DNA of 9,052 nucleotides from Methanomicrobiales archaeon (GCA_012797575.1 JAAZOW010000148.1:1-9052); one strand, 5' to 3'. Shown: positions 1 through 6,178, counted from the stretch's first letter. Notes: a model not told the origin generated them from the sequence alone. Translations and numbers: made by a program.

Positions 1-46
1 ACGCCAGAAGCGCGCATTCTTCAAAAACCCCGGGTAATCGACAGAA

Positions 47-54
47 TCATAATC
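47..54 (+). promoter_or_regulatory. Possible TATA box for the 80-382 gene
   Basis: The sequence TCATAATC lies in an AT-rich pocket with its centre about 29 bases before the ATG at 80. This is the spacing expected for an archaeal TATA box serving a leaderless or nearly leaderless mRNA. A second AT-rich run, TTTATAT at 72-78, is too close to the start codon to serve it. This is inferred from position and composition only. Confidence 0.3.
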
Positions 55-79
55 TTTGGAAATCCACGTTCTTTATATC

Positions 80-382
80 ATGAAGACGCTTGAGTTTCAC
101 CGCGATGACGCGAAAGATCAGGTGCGAGTACTGTGCGCAGATGGCATGGTCTCGGTCTACACCCGTTGTGGCTACTGCCGGCACTGCGCGGGGGTACGGG
201 TGGGGAAGCGGACGATCCCGACACCCCAGCGCCAGGTCCTCTCCGGCACAGGAAGGGGCGCGGGCATGGACGAAGATCTGCTCAATGCCGCAACCATGTT
301 CAACACACTCGTCCGGGACGGCACCGCGATCGAGTGTGAGGATGACACCGGCGAAGGGTTCAGATCGATGTACGGTTACTGA
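80..382 (+). CDS. Small Cys-rich hypothetical protein
   Basis: This encodes a 100-residue protein that I do not recognise. The coding case rests on codon use: GAT, ATC, GTC, CTC, CGG and GGC dominate, as in the clear genes of this window, and third positions are GC-rich. Near residues 30-36 there is a compact cluster, CGYCRHC (C-x2-C-x2-C), with another Cys about ten residues earlier (VRVLCADG). This could bind a metal, but there is no second full Cys pair to complete a classic zinc ribbon. The C-terminal half is acidic and probably soluble, and there is no signal peptide or membrane segment. I chose ATG 80 over the in-frame TTG at 56 because a TATA-like box sits at leaderless distance from it and no Shine-Dalgarno favours the TTG. 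The gene is monocistronic in this window and converges on the next gene. Confidence 0.6.
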   Translation: MKTLEFHRDDAKDQVRVLCADGMVSVYTRCGYCRHCAGVRVGKRTIPTPQRQVLSGTGRGAGMDEDLLNAATMFNTLVRDGTAIECEDDTGEGFRSMYGY

Positions 383-428
383 TACCGGCGAGGATGAACA
401 ATCAGCCCGGCCTTAGCGGCGACGAGTC

Positions 429-457
429 GATCGGAGGGTACTTGATACCCTCGGATC
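429..457. terminator. Hairpin between convergent genes
   Basis: This is a near-perfect inverted repeat. GATC and GAGGGTA on the left arm (429-432, 434-440) pair with TACCCTC and GATC on the right (446-452, 454-457), with a single G:G mismatch and a 5-base loop CTTGA. It lies between the stops of two convergent genes (382 and 483), where a bidirectional terminator or 3'-end stabiliser would be expected. There is no long T run after it on either strand. Archaeal termination relies mainly on T tracts, so the terminator role is a guess. Confidence 0.35.
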
Positions 458-482
458 CCCCAACCAGCGTGACAGATAGGTA

Positions 483-1361
483 TCAGCACCCTATCCGGCC
501 CTTCGGCCCGAACTCCTTCTGGATCTCTTCCTTGAACTTCTCATACCCGATCTCGTCCATCTGATCGGCGAGGGGTCGCCCGCTCCAGGCGCTACGGTAG
601 ACCCAGTAGACGATCCGGTCAACGACCTCGACGACCTCCTCCTCAGTCTCGACGGTGACGAGTTCGCGCCCAACACGGGGATCTGCGCCCCGCCGCCCGC
701 CGACCATGATCTGGTAGTGGTCGTACTCCGACTTCAGGAGGTGGTAAGGGCAGGAGTGGATACAGACACCGCACTGAACACACTTATCCTCATCAAGGAC
801 TGAGATACCGTCCTTTAGCCGTATAGCGCGCTCCTTGCAGTACTCCACACAGGTGCCACACCCCGTGCAGAGCCCCGGGATGCGCAGCGGTCGGATCCGG
901 CCGATGATACCGATATCATTGAGAAGTGGGCTGTTGCACATGTACGTACAGCCCGATATGGCTATCCGGAGCCGTATCGGAAGTTCCCTCCCGAAGACCC
1001 GTGCATCGACCTTCCGGGCAAGCTCGATCGTCTCGCAGTTAGCGTACTTGCACCGTTCCGTGCCCGGACAGGCCATGATGTTGACCACCTCGTTCTGCTC
1101 GGCACCTATGGGCGTCCCGTTCTTCTCAAGGACTTCTGCGATCTTCTCAAGGTCATCAGGGTTCACGTGAGGTATCTCCGCCGTCTGGCGCATGGTGAGG
1201 TGGAGGGTGCCATCCCCGTACTCATCACTGATCTCTGCCAGCCGCTTGACCTGGGCCGCGGAGAGGACCCCCCCCGGGATCCGCAACCGTATCGTCGCAT
1301 AGTCTGCGTTCCGCTCGGTGATGACCCCTCCCCGGGTGTAGAGGCCATAGTCGCCTATCAT
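483..1361 (-). CDS. Small Dsr-like siroheme/4Fe-4S sulfite reductase family protein
   Basis: The 292-residue protein has the nitrite/sulfite reductase ferredoxin-like half domain at about residues 5-65. The siroheme-4Fe-4S binding region follows: CPGTERC (C98-x5-C104) and CTYMC (C138-x3-C142), the C-x5-C...C-x3-C pattern of the family. Two inserted ferredoxin clusters come next, C165-x2-C168-x2-C171-x3-C175 and C194-x2-C197-x2-C200-x3-C204. The C-terminal tail is charged. This size and order match the small stand-alone Dsr-like proteins common in methanogens, not the larger F420-dependent sulfite reductase Fsr, because no F420H2 dehydrogenase half is present. It is cytoplasmic and probably passes electrons from ferredoxin to siroheme. 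The substrate (sulfite, nitrite or other) cannot be read from the sequence. A TATA-like box just after the cobS stop suggests its own promoter, although it follows cobZ-cobS on the same strand. Confidence 0.9.
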   Translation of the reverse strand: MIGDYGLYTRGGVITERNADYATIRLRIPGGVLSAAQVKRLAEISDEYGDGTLHLTMRQTAEIPHVNPDDLEKIAEVLEKNGTPIGAEQNEVVNIMACPGTERCKYANCETIELARKVDARVFGRELPIRLRIAISGCTYMCNSPLLNDIGIIGRIRPLRIPGLCTGCGTCVEYCKERAIRLKDGISVLDEDKCVQCGVCIHSCPYHLLKSEYDHYQIMVGGRRGADPRVGRELVTVETEEEVVEVVDRIVYWVYRSAWSGRPLADQMDEIGYEKFKEEIQKEFGPKGRIGC

Positions 1362-1386
1362 CCTACACTAGTGGGCGGGCCACCGG

Positions 1387-1394
1387 GATAAAAA
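1387..1394 (-). promoter_or_regulatory. TATA box for the Dsr-like gene
   Basis: Read on the minus strand, TTTTTATC lies 26-33 bases before the ATG at 1361, within the 39-base gap after the cobS stop. Its spacing predicts transcription starting at or just before the ATG, a leaderless message. No good Shine-Dalgarno is present before the ATG. Confidence 0.5.
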
Positions 1395-1400
1395 GGGCGG

Positions 1401-2111
1401 TCACAGAAGAGCGAACAGGAGGAGGATGCCCGCCCGGGTGATCTCGTTGGTAGCGCCGACGACATCCCCGTTGACGCCGCCGAAGAGACGCCGGGCAAGA
1501 AGCAGCATCACGGCGGCGATACCGGCCGTGGCGACGAGAGCGAGAGCGACACTCACAGCAGGCATCGGCAACAGAAAGAGAGGCAGAGCGAGCAGAGTGG
1601 TTGGGATGAGGAACCAGGGCCGTACAAACCCATGGAAGTAGGAGTGGATCCCCTCCCGAAACGGCACCCCGAGCGTTGTCAGGTAGGACATAGCGACCTT
1701 TGCCAGAACCTCAGCGGTGAGGATGGCCGCCGGGAGGCATGCGGCATCCTGGAGTGCGGCGAACGCAACGAGCGTGACGACGATACCCGCCGCGACGGCC
1801 CCGGCCCCCGTGGCCCGGTCGGTCATGGCCGCGACCCTCCTCTCCCGGCTCCCATGGGCCATAAGCCCATCCCCAAAGTCCAGAAGACCGTCGAAGTGGT
1901 TGCACCCCGAGAGGAGGAGCACCAGCGCAAGGGCGACAGCCGCTCCCACCGCCGCCGATCCGATCCAGTACACGATACCCGCAGCTATACCGCCGATCAC
2001 GTACCCGGCGAGCGGGTAGAGGTAGGAGCGGCGGGCGAAATGCTCGAACGCAACCGGTCTCCCCAGAGGGAGCGACGTGCAGAACTGCAGAAGGGCGAGG
2101 ACCGATCTCAC
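1401..2111 (-). CDS. cobS: Adenosylcobinamide-GDP ribazoletransferase (cobalamin synthase)
   Basis: CobS is the membrane enzyme that joins adenosylcobinamide-GDP to alpha-ribazole (or its 5'-phosphate), the last assembly step of the cobamide nucleotide loop. The 236-residue product is very hydrophobic, with several membrane spans. It carries the family signatures: GCNHFDGLLDFGDGLMA at residues 69-85, whose Asp residues probably bind the metal, and GGVNGDVVGATNE at 211-223. The N-terminal LLQFCTSLPLG also fits the family start. The start codon is GTG, overlapping the TGA stop of the upstream cobZ-like gene in GTGA, so the two are translationally coupled. Its length is typical of archaeal CobS. 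Neighbouring cobZ and the divergent cobT support the assignment. Confidence 0.95.
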   Translation of the reverse strand: MRSVLALLQFCTSLPLGRPVAFEHFARRSYLYPLAGYVIGGIAAGIVYWIGSAAVGAAVALALVLLLSGCNHFDGLLDFGDGLMAHGSRERRVAAMTDRATGAGAVAAGIVVTLVAFAALQDAACLPAAILTAEVLAKVAMSYLTTLGVPFREGIHSYFHGFVRPWFLIPTTLLALPLFLLPMPAVSVALALVATAGIAAVMLLLARRLFGGVNGDVVGATNEITRAGILLLFALL

Positions 2112-2542
2112 AGCGACTCGCTGTAGAGGCGTGATGTGCAGCCCGCGATCAGCCCAGCGATGGCATCATCGAGGAACGGCCCGAGTTTATTCAGGATCCC
2201 GGGCTTCTTCTGATCGTAGCGCGCAAACTCGAACCGCGCGTAGGTCCCACCGATCACCTCAGCGATGGCCATACCGATGATCTCGTCGGAGAGGAGAAAG
2301 ACCGGGTCATCCGCGATCTCAGAGTTCTTCCTCCGCCAGTAGAGCTCATCCTCAAGCAGGATAGCGCCGAGGAGGAGCGATGCTACGTTCGGGTCCCCAA
2401 AGGCCTTGCCGATCTTCGCATCCAGCAGATCTGCAGCCTCCTCCGCCTCGATCCCGTGGGAGACATAGAGCTCCATCGCTGCGGTGACGATGTCCTTCCG
2501 CCTGATCCCCTTATCTTCCAGCCTATGCTCGATCTCGAACAT
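2108..2542 (-). CDS. cobZ: PgpA-like alpha-ribazole phosphatase CobZ
   Basis: The 144-residue soluble protein belongs to the PgpA/YutG-like fold family. The C-terminal block from about residue 114 (ILNKLGPFLDDAIAG) is the recognisable signature and supplies the Asp pair, and an acidic helix DEIIG lies at 86-90. In Methanosarcina mazei the CobZ protein of this kind replaces bacterial CobC as the alpha-ribazole-phosphate phosphatase. The position directly upstream of and overlapping cobS, across from cobT, supports that role. Phosphatidylglycerophosphatase is the alternative, but there is no membrane segment. I start it at the ATG at 2542 (MFEIEHRLEDKG), because a longer reading to 2674 adds a basic, poorly coding stretch that crosses the promoter region. 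The first half, rich in Glu/Asp helices (EAEEAADLLDAKIG), follows the family's N-terminal helical region. Confidence 0.8.
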   Translation of the reverse strand: MFEIEHRLEDKGIRRKDIVTAAMELYVSHGIEAEEAADLLDAKIGKAFGDPNVASLLLGAILLEDELYWRRKNSEIADDPVFLLSDEIIGMAIAEVIGGTYARFEFARYDQKKPGILNKLGPFLDDAIAGLIAGCTSRLYSESL

Positions 2543-2565
2543 CAACCATAGGGTTTGAGCCCGGG

Positions 2566-2574
2566 GGTATTTCG
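2566..2574 (-). promoter_or_regulatory. Possible TATA element for cobZ-cobS
   Basis: On the minus strand GAAATACCC is centred about 27 bases before the cobZ ATG at 2542. It is a weak TATA match in an otherwise GC-rich spacer, at the spacing expected for a leaderless transcript. The call rests on position. Confidence 0.3.
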
Positions 2575-2598
2575 GTCTTTGGGTTTTTGCATCCTCCC

Positions 2599-2633
2599 CC
2601 GTATCCCGTACGGTAGATTTCTGCGCGATACGG
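2599..2633. promoter_or_regulatory. Palindromic repeats between cobZ and cobT
   Basis: CCGTAT (2599-2604) and its reverse complement ATACGG (2628-2633) flank a perfect 8-base palindrome, CCGTACGG (2606-2613), which shares the CCGTA core. The three related half sites lie in the 146-base spacer between the divergent genes cobZ and cobT. This could be an operator for a dimeric regulator acting on both promoters. No cobalamin riboswitch B12 box is recognisable. The regulatory role is inference from symmetry and position. Confidence 0.3.
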
Positions 2634-2688
2634 TGGTCCCCGCAGCTACCGCAACATCTTCTATTCCGCACCACCTACCTTGTACCCG

Positions 2689-3705
2689 ATGTCAGACCCC
2701 TTTCTCTCGGAAGACCCGGGCATCAGGCCGCGTCGCCCGATGGTAGCGCTCGTCCTTGCAAACACCATGCTCTCCACCGTCCCCGGCATATCAGGCGCCG
2801 GACCGACCCCTGAGGCGACCCTGCTCACACCGGTCCTCGATGCAGAACTCGTCACGACCGGCGCGATCACGAGCATGCCGGCCCGGCCGAACACACCCAC
2901 CGGGTGCCCGACACCGGCAGCGATCACCCGATCCATGGTGGAGATGACCGGTCTTGCCCCCATCCACATCAACGCCGGGCTTGCCCACACCCCAACCGTC
3001 CCCTGCCTGGACATCTACGGGCGCCCCGGCGGTGACCCCCGGGAAGGGGACGCCGTGCCGGAGGCGACCCGCCTCTTTGAACGGGGCGAGATGGCCGGCC
3101 GCCTCCTCTCACAACACAGCGACCTCCTGGTGATCGGAGAATGCGTCCCGGGGGGAACAACCACCGCCCTCTGCGTCCTACGGGCGCTCGGCTACGAAGC
3201 CTCGGTCAGCAGCGCTTTTGTCAAAAACCCTCTCGGCCTGAAAGACGCCGTCTGCAAGGAGGTACTCGCCCGGATCGACGAGACAGGTGCAGAAGAACCC
3301 CTCGATATCCTCCGGGCCGCAGGAGACCCCATGATCCCGGTAGCAGCGGGGATCGCAAGCGCCTGCCCCGATAAAGTCATCCTCGCCGGCGGAACCCAGA
3401 TGCTCGCCGTGGCGGCCACCATACGGGCACTCGGGAGACACGTGCCGCCCCTGGTGACCACAGTCTATATCAGAGACGACCCTACGGCCGGGTTTACCCG
3501 ATCGATCGCCGAGATCGGCACCACCGCATACTACGTCGACCCGGACTTCGCCAGCATCGGCCACGCCGGCCTCGCCCGCTACTGCATCGGTGAGGTCAAG
3601 GAGGGGACGGGGGCCGGCGGGATGCTCATGCTCGCCCACCTCATGGGCCACGAACCCGAAGAGATCGCCCGGAAGGTCTACGACTTCGTCAGCAGGTATG
3701 ACTGA
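2689..3705 (+). CDS. cobT: Archaeal nicotinate mononucleotide-dependent phosphoribosyltransferase
   Basis: CobT activates the cobamide lower-ligand base, moving the phosphoribosyl group of nicotinate mononucleotide onto it to give an alpha-ribotide. The 338-residue protein fits the archaeal family (formerly UPF0284) in length and motifs: a Gly-rich N-terminal loop VPGISGAGPTPE at 31-42, GECVPGGTTTA at 150-160, LAGGTQM at 232-238, and KEGTGAGG at 304-311. The Glu of the last motif (E305) matches the catalytic Glu in the EGTGA stretch of bacterial CobT. It is a soluble cytoplasmic enzyme. I take ATG 2689 over the in-frame TTG at 2680, and neither has a Shine-Dalgarno. The gene diverges from cobZ-cobS, and together they cover ligand activation, dephosphorylation and attachment. 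Which base is used cannot be told from the sequence. Confidence 0.92.
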   Translation: MSDPFLSEDPGIRPRRPMVALVLANTMLSTVPGISGAGPTPEATLLTPVLDAELVTTGAITSMPARPNTPTGCPTPAAITRSMVEMTGLAPIHINAGLAHTPTVPCLDIYGRPGGDPREGDAVPEATRLFERGEMAGRLLSQHSDLLVIGECVPGGTTTALCVLRALGYEASVSSAFVKNPLGLKDAVCKEVLARIDETGAEEPLDILRAAGDPMIPVAAGIASACPDKVILAGGTQMLAVAATIRALGRHVPPLVTTVYIRDDPTAGFTRSIAEIGTTAYYVDPDFASIGHAGLARYCIGEVKEGTGAGGMLMLAHLMGHEPEEIARKVYDFVSRYD

Positions 3706-3868
3706 GGGAAGGACTATACCGTTTTACATCCACCTATACGCAATGTTTCCTGTATGCATGGCCGGCGATCACAGGCGGTCCAGCCGCCTGGATACCCCGG
3801 CCATCGCGATCGCGGACGAGAGCAGGCAGCTCTTCTATGGAGATCCTGGCCGGGCATGCTCGAGGTAG
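3698..3868 (+). CDS. Possible small ORF linking cobT and the YkgJ-type gene
   Basis: An ATG at 3698 overlaps the cobT stop, and the frame stays open for 56 codons to a TAG at 3868, 13 bases inside the next gene. From an internal ATG at 3758 (36 codons) codon use becomes typical of this genome (GCC, GGC, GAT, ATC, GAC, GAG, CTC, TTC). The first 20 codons look less coding and overlap an AT-rich, promoter-like stretch. The peptide matches nothing I know. The same bases form a strong hairpin, so the apparent codon bias may be a by-product of structure. A leader peptide or a non-coding leader is equally possible. Confidence 0.25.
   Translation: MTEGRTIPFYIHLYAMFPVCMAGDHRRSSRLDTPAIAIADESRQLFYGDPGRACSR
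3758..3804 (+). other. Strong two-part hairpin upstream of the YkgJ-type gene
   Basis: ATGGCCGG (3758-3765) pairs with CCGGCCAT (3797-3804), and inside it CAGGCGG (3772-3778) pairs with CCGCCTG (3784-3790) around the loop TCCAG. The two helices (8 and 7 bp) are separated by a nearly symmetric internal loop of 6 bases on each side. AT-rich TATA-like sequences (TTTTACAT near 3722, CTATAC near 3733) lie 20-35 bases before it. A transcript starting near 3755 would therefore begin with this structure and reach the ATG at 3856 after about 50 more bases. It could be a structured 5' leader, a terminator-like element for cobT, or a DNA-binding palindrome. No known riboswitch class is evident. Confidence 0.4.
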
Positions 3869-4398
3869 ACGACGTTGCGGATCGGGTCAGGTCCATCGGG
3901 TTTGGGTGCCGGAGGTGCGGCGCCTGCTGCCGACGGGTGGCGGAGGACTCAAACCTCGTGATCGTGAGCCCCGCCGAGGTACGGGCGATCATGGCGGCGA
4001 CCGGACTGGCCTGGGATGATATCGCCGAGCCCTACCCGGAGTTCATCGATGCAGGAGGCGGCGGGGAGTACACCCTTGCCTGGTGCATCAGGCGCACCGA
4101 TGACGCCTGTATCTTCCTCCGGGACGGTCGGTGTTCCATCTACGATCACCGCCCCTGGATCTGCCGGACCTACCCGTTTATGCTCCATGACGACGATCTG
4201 GTGGTCTCGGAATGCCCCGGTCTCGGAACATCCCTCTCCCCCGACGGCGCGCACGACGTCGCGGCAGAACTCTGCAGGAGGCAGGTTGCTGAGGCGGCGG
4301 AGGAGGCCGGTATCCGGGCAATCTACCGGGGGGCGCAGATCCCGCCCGGAGGGCGGGCTGTGATCGACAGCGAAGGTGTGAAGGTGCTCCATGACTGA
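3856..4398 (+). CDS. YkgJ-family cysteine cluster protein
   Basis: The 180-residue soluble protein has the hallmark layout of the YkgJ/CxxCxxCC family (putative zinc- or iron-chelating proteins). It starts with GFGCRRCGACC (C18, C21, C24, C25), then has a central Cys near 77. The diagnostic block CIFLRDGRCSIYDHRP at 85-100 follows, then ICRTYPF (C103) and a late Cys at 120. The eight or so conserved Cys probably hold a metal or Fe-S cluster. Functions proposed for relatives vary, so I assign none. ATG 3856 is chosen because the family begins just before the first Cys cluster and GGAG at 3839-3842 gives a distant Shine-Dalgarno. A longer reading from 3754 adds a basic stretch with poor codon use that overlaps the hairpin. 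It overlaps the following TraB-family gene by 8 bases, indicating a two-gene operon. Confidence 0.88.
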   Translation: MLEVDDVADRVRSIGFGCRRCGACCRRVAEDSNLVIVSPAEVRAIMAATGLAWDDIAEPYPEFIDAGGGGEYTLAWCIRRTDDACIFLRDGRCSIYDHRPWICRTYPFMLHDDDLVVSECPGLGTSLSPDGAHDVAAELCRRQVAEAAEEAGIRAIYRGAQIPPGGRAVIDSEGVKVLHD

Positions 4399-5587
4399 GA
4401 TCCGCATCGTCGGGACGGCCCATGTCTCGCAGAAGAGCGTCGAGGAGGTCCGGGCCGCCATCGAGGAGTTCCAGCCCGACGTCGTCGGCGTCGAACTCGA
4501 TCGGGGCCGGTTTATATCGCTCACGGAGGAGACGGCCGACCCGACGATCGACGAGATCCTGCGAGGCGGGAACTTCGGCAGGCTCCTCACCCAGTGGGTA
4601 CTTGCCTACATCCAGCAGCGGATCGGCGCTGAGACCGGCGTAAAACCCGGCTCTGAGATGTTGGCCGCCATCGAGGAGGCCGAGGCGCACCAGACGCCCA
4701 TAGCGCTCATTGATCGCGATATCCGGATAACGCTCTCGCGGTTCTGGGGGAAGATGCGGCTCTGGGAGAAGATCAAGCTCGTCGGGGCCCTCCTCTACTC
4801 GCTCGTGGGCATCGGGGGCCAGGAGATCGATGTGGACAGCCTCATCGACCAGGATGTGGTGAGCGCGGCGATGGAAGAGTTCCGGAAGTTCTCCCCACGG
4901 GGCGCCCAGGCCCTCATCGACGAGCGGGACGCGTACCTTGCCCACCAGATCCTGATGCTCGGGGGGCGCTACGAACGGGTGCTCGCGGTCATCGGCGCCG
5001 GGCACGTCCGGGGGGTGCAGCACTACCTCGATGCGCCGGAGACGCTGCCACCGCTCCAATCCCTGACCACCGACGTGAAGGGGCTGCCGTGGGCGAAGAT
5101 CGTCGGAGCGGGCGTCACCCTCCTCTTCGCCCTCCTGATCGCCGCCATAGCCTTCTCCGGGGTGGGGCTTGAGGTCCTCCTCGCCGCCCTCGTCTACTGG
5201 GTCCTGATCAACGGCATCTTGAGCGCCGCATTCACGCTACTCGCCGGCGGACACCTCCTCTCCGCCGCCACGGCGTTTGGCGTCTCCTGGATGACATCGC
5301 TCACCCCGGCACTCGCTGCAGGCTGGTTTGCGGCCTTCGTCGAGGCAAAGATCCGAAAACCCACCACGGGGGAGGTCCAACAGATCCTCAACGCCGAGAC
5401 CTTCTCGGAATTGCGCCGGATCCCGCTCTTCCGGGTGGTGCTGGTCGCGGCCCTTGCAAACGTCGGGAGCACCATCGGGACGTTTGCCTACCTCATATTC
5501 ATATTCCCGTTCCTCGGGATCGACCCATCCGTGGTCATCGGCGCCGGTTTTTCGAACATGCTCCAGGCACTACAGGGCCTCTTCTGA
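4391..5587 (+). CDS. TraB/PrgY-family membrane protein
   Basis: The 398-residue protein has an N-terminal TraB domain (about residues 3-215) with GTAHVS at 8-13, VVGVELDRGR at 31-40 and IGAGHVRG at 201-208. The His and Glu of these motifs are the conserved, probably metal-binding residues, and the fold is related to ChaN-like/Tiki proteases. From about residue 236 to the end there is a hydrophobic domain with roughly five to six membrane spans, split by a polar loop at about 318-345 (EAKIRKPTTGEVQQ). The founding member, enterococcal TraB/PrgY, reduces pheromone activity. Archaeal homologues have no settled function, and membrane-linked proteolysis is inference. The start ATG lies inside the end of the YkgJ-type gene, with AGGTG at 4382-4386 four bases before it as a good Shine-Dalgarno, so translation is coupled. 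Confidence 0.9.
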   Translation: MTEIRIVGTAHVSQKSVEEVRAAIEEFQPDVVGVELDRGRFISLTEETADPTIDEILRGGNFGRLLTQWVLAYIQQRIGAETGVKPGSEMLAAIEEAEAHQTPIALIDRDIRITLSRFWGKMRLWEKIKLVGALLYSLVGIGGQEIDVDSLIDQDVVSAAMEEFRKFSPRGAQALIDERDAYLAHQILMLGGRYERVLAVIGAGHVRGVQHYLDAPETLPPLQSLTTDVKGLPWAKIVGAGVTLLFALLIAAIAFSGVGLEVLLAALVYWVLINGILSAAFTLLAGGHLLSAATAFGVSWMTSLTPALAAGWFAAFVEAKIRKPTTGEVQQILNAETFSELRRIPLFRVVLVAALANVGSTIGTFAYLIFIFPFLGIDPSVVIGAGFSNMLQALQGLF

Positions 5588-5608
5588 GGCTTCTCCGCCT
5601 CCCCAAGG

Positions 5609-5615
5609 TATTTAG
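5609..5615 (+). promoter_or_regulatory. TATA box for the nitroreductase gene
   Basis: TATTTAG is centred about 28 bases before the ATG at 5640, inside the 52-base gap after the TraB-family stop. No Shine-Dalgarno precedes the ATG. The spacing points to a leaderless mRNA and separates this gene from the preceding operon. Confidence 0.5.
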
Positions 5616-5639
5616 GCCTGGAGTGCCCACCCTCGTTGC

Positions 5640-6170
5640 ATGAGTCCGATTGGTGGAACGGTCAATCTCGGCATCACCGTGATCAGGAGCAGGCACAGCG
5701 TGCGGAAGTACAAGGATAGCCCTGTCGGGGAAAAGACCATCAGGGACGCCCTCGACTGTGCGCGGCTTGCCCCGACCGCCAGGAACGAACAACCCTGGCT
5801 CTTCGGGGTCATCCAGAACCGCGAGACACTCCGGGCGATCGCAGATCTGGCCGCGAACGCCAGGTTCATCGCCGATGCGCCTGTCTGTTTTGCGGTCTTC
5901 GGAAAGAAAGACGCGAAGTACTACCTCGAGGACTGCTGTGCCGCAACAACCCAGATCATCCTCGCGCTCCAGGCATGGGGGGTCGGGTCCTGCTGGGTCG
6001 CCGGGGAGAAGAAAGACTACGTCGAGGACGTCAGGAGACTCCTCGATGTCCCGGAGGAGTACACGCTCGTCTCGCTCGTGCCGGCAGGGTACCCGGAAGA
6101 GATCGATATAGCGAAGAAGAAGATCCTCGATGACGTCTCGTTCTTCGAGCGCTACGAGGAAGAAGACTAA
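5640..6170 (+). CDS. Nitroreductase-family FMN oxidoreductase
   Basis: The 176-residue protein shows the nitroreductase fold signatures. RSRHSVRKYKDSPV (16-29) is the N-terminal FMN-phosphate loop with Arg residues, and LAPTARNEQPW (43-53) is the second flavin-binding segment. EDCCAATTQIILALQAWGVGSCWV (from 97) is the helix and strand that pack against the flavin, and VSLVPAGYPEE (144-154) is the usual C-terminal strand. These enzymes use NAD(P)H or another donor to reduce nitro, quinone or related substrates, and work as cytoplasmic homodimers. The shorter archaeal members are of unknown substrate, so only the family is assigned. The start is the ATG 28 bases after a TATA box. The first dozen residues extend slightly beyond the usual family start, and no better ATG lies downstream. 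The C-terminus is strongly acidic. A T run follows the stop. Confidence 0.9.
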   Translation: MSPIGGTVNLGITVIRSRHSVRKYKDSPVGEKTIRDALDCARLAPTARNEQPWLFGVIQNRETLRAIADLAANARFIADAPVCFAVFGKKDAKYYLEDCCAATTQIILALQAWGVGSCWVAGEKKDYVEDVRRLLDVPEEYTLVSLVPAGYPEEIDIAKKKILDDVSFFERYEEED

Positions 6171-6178
6171 ATCTCATC

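Noticed and set aside
835..1391. Plus-strand open frames across the Dsr-like gene
   Set aside because: They are antisense to a gene with complete siroheme and ferredoxin motifs. The predicted products are basic, Ser/Arg-rich and without family features, as expected for shadow frames in GC-rich DNA.
1426..2126. Long plus-strand frames across cobS
   Set aside because: The products are Arg/Pro-rich with no recognisable domain, while the minus strand encodes a full-length CobS with both signature motifs.
2543..2674. N-terminal extension of CobZ to 2674
   Set aside because: The extra 44 residues are basic and Cys/Arg-rich, unlike the family, and cover the likely promoter and the palindromes. The ATG at 2542 gives the expected length.
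2543..2688. Cobalamin riboswitch upstream of the cob genes
   Set aside because: I looked for a B12-box-like conserved segment on both strands and saw none. The spacer is also too short for the full aptamer on either side.
3754..3855. N-terminal extension of the YkgJ-type protein
   Set aside because: The codons are poor (CGA, TCA, CTA, AGA) and the family begins just before the first Cys cluster. The stretch coincides with a hairpin instead.
4178..5059. 293-codon minus-strand frame opposite the YkgJ-type and TraB-type genes
   Set aside because: It spans two real overlapping genes, lacks any family motif, and is a mirror of their codon bias.
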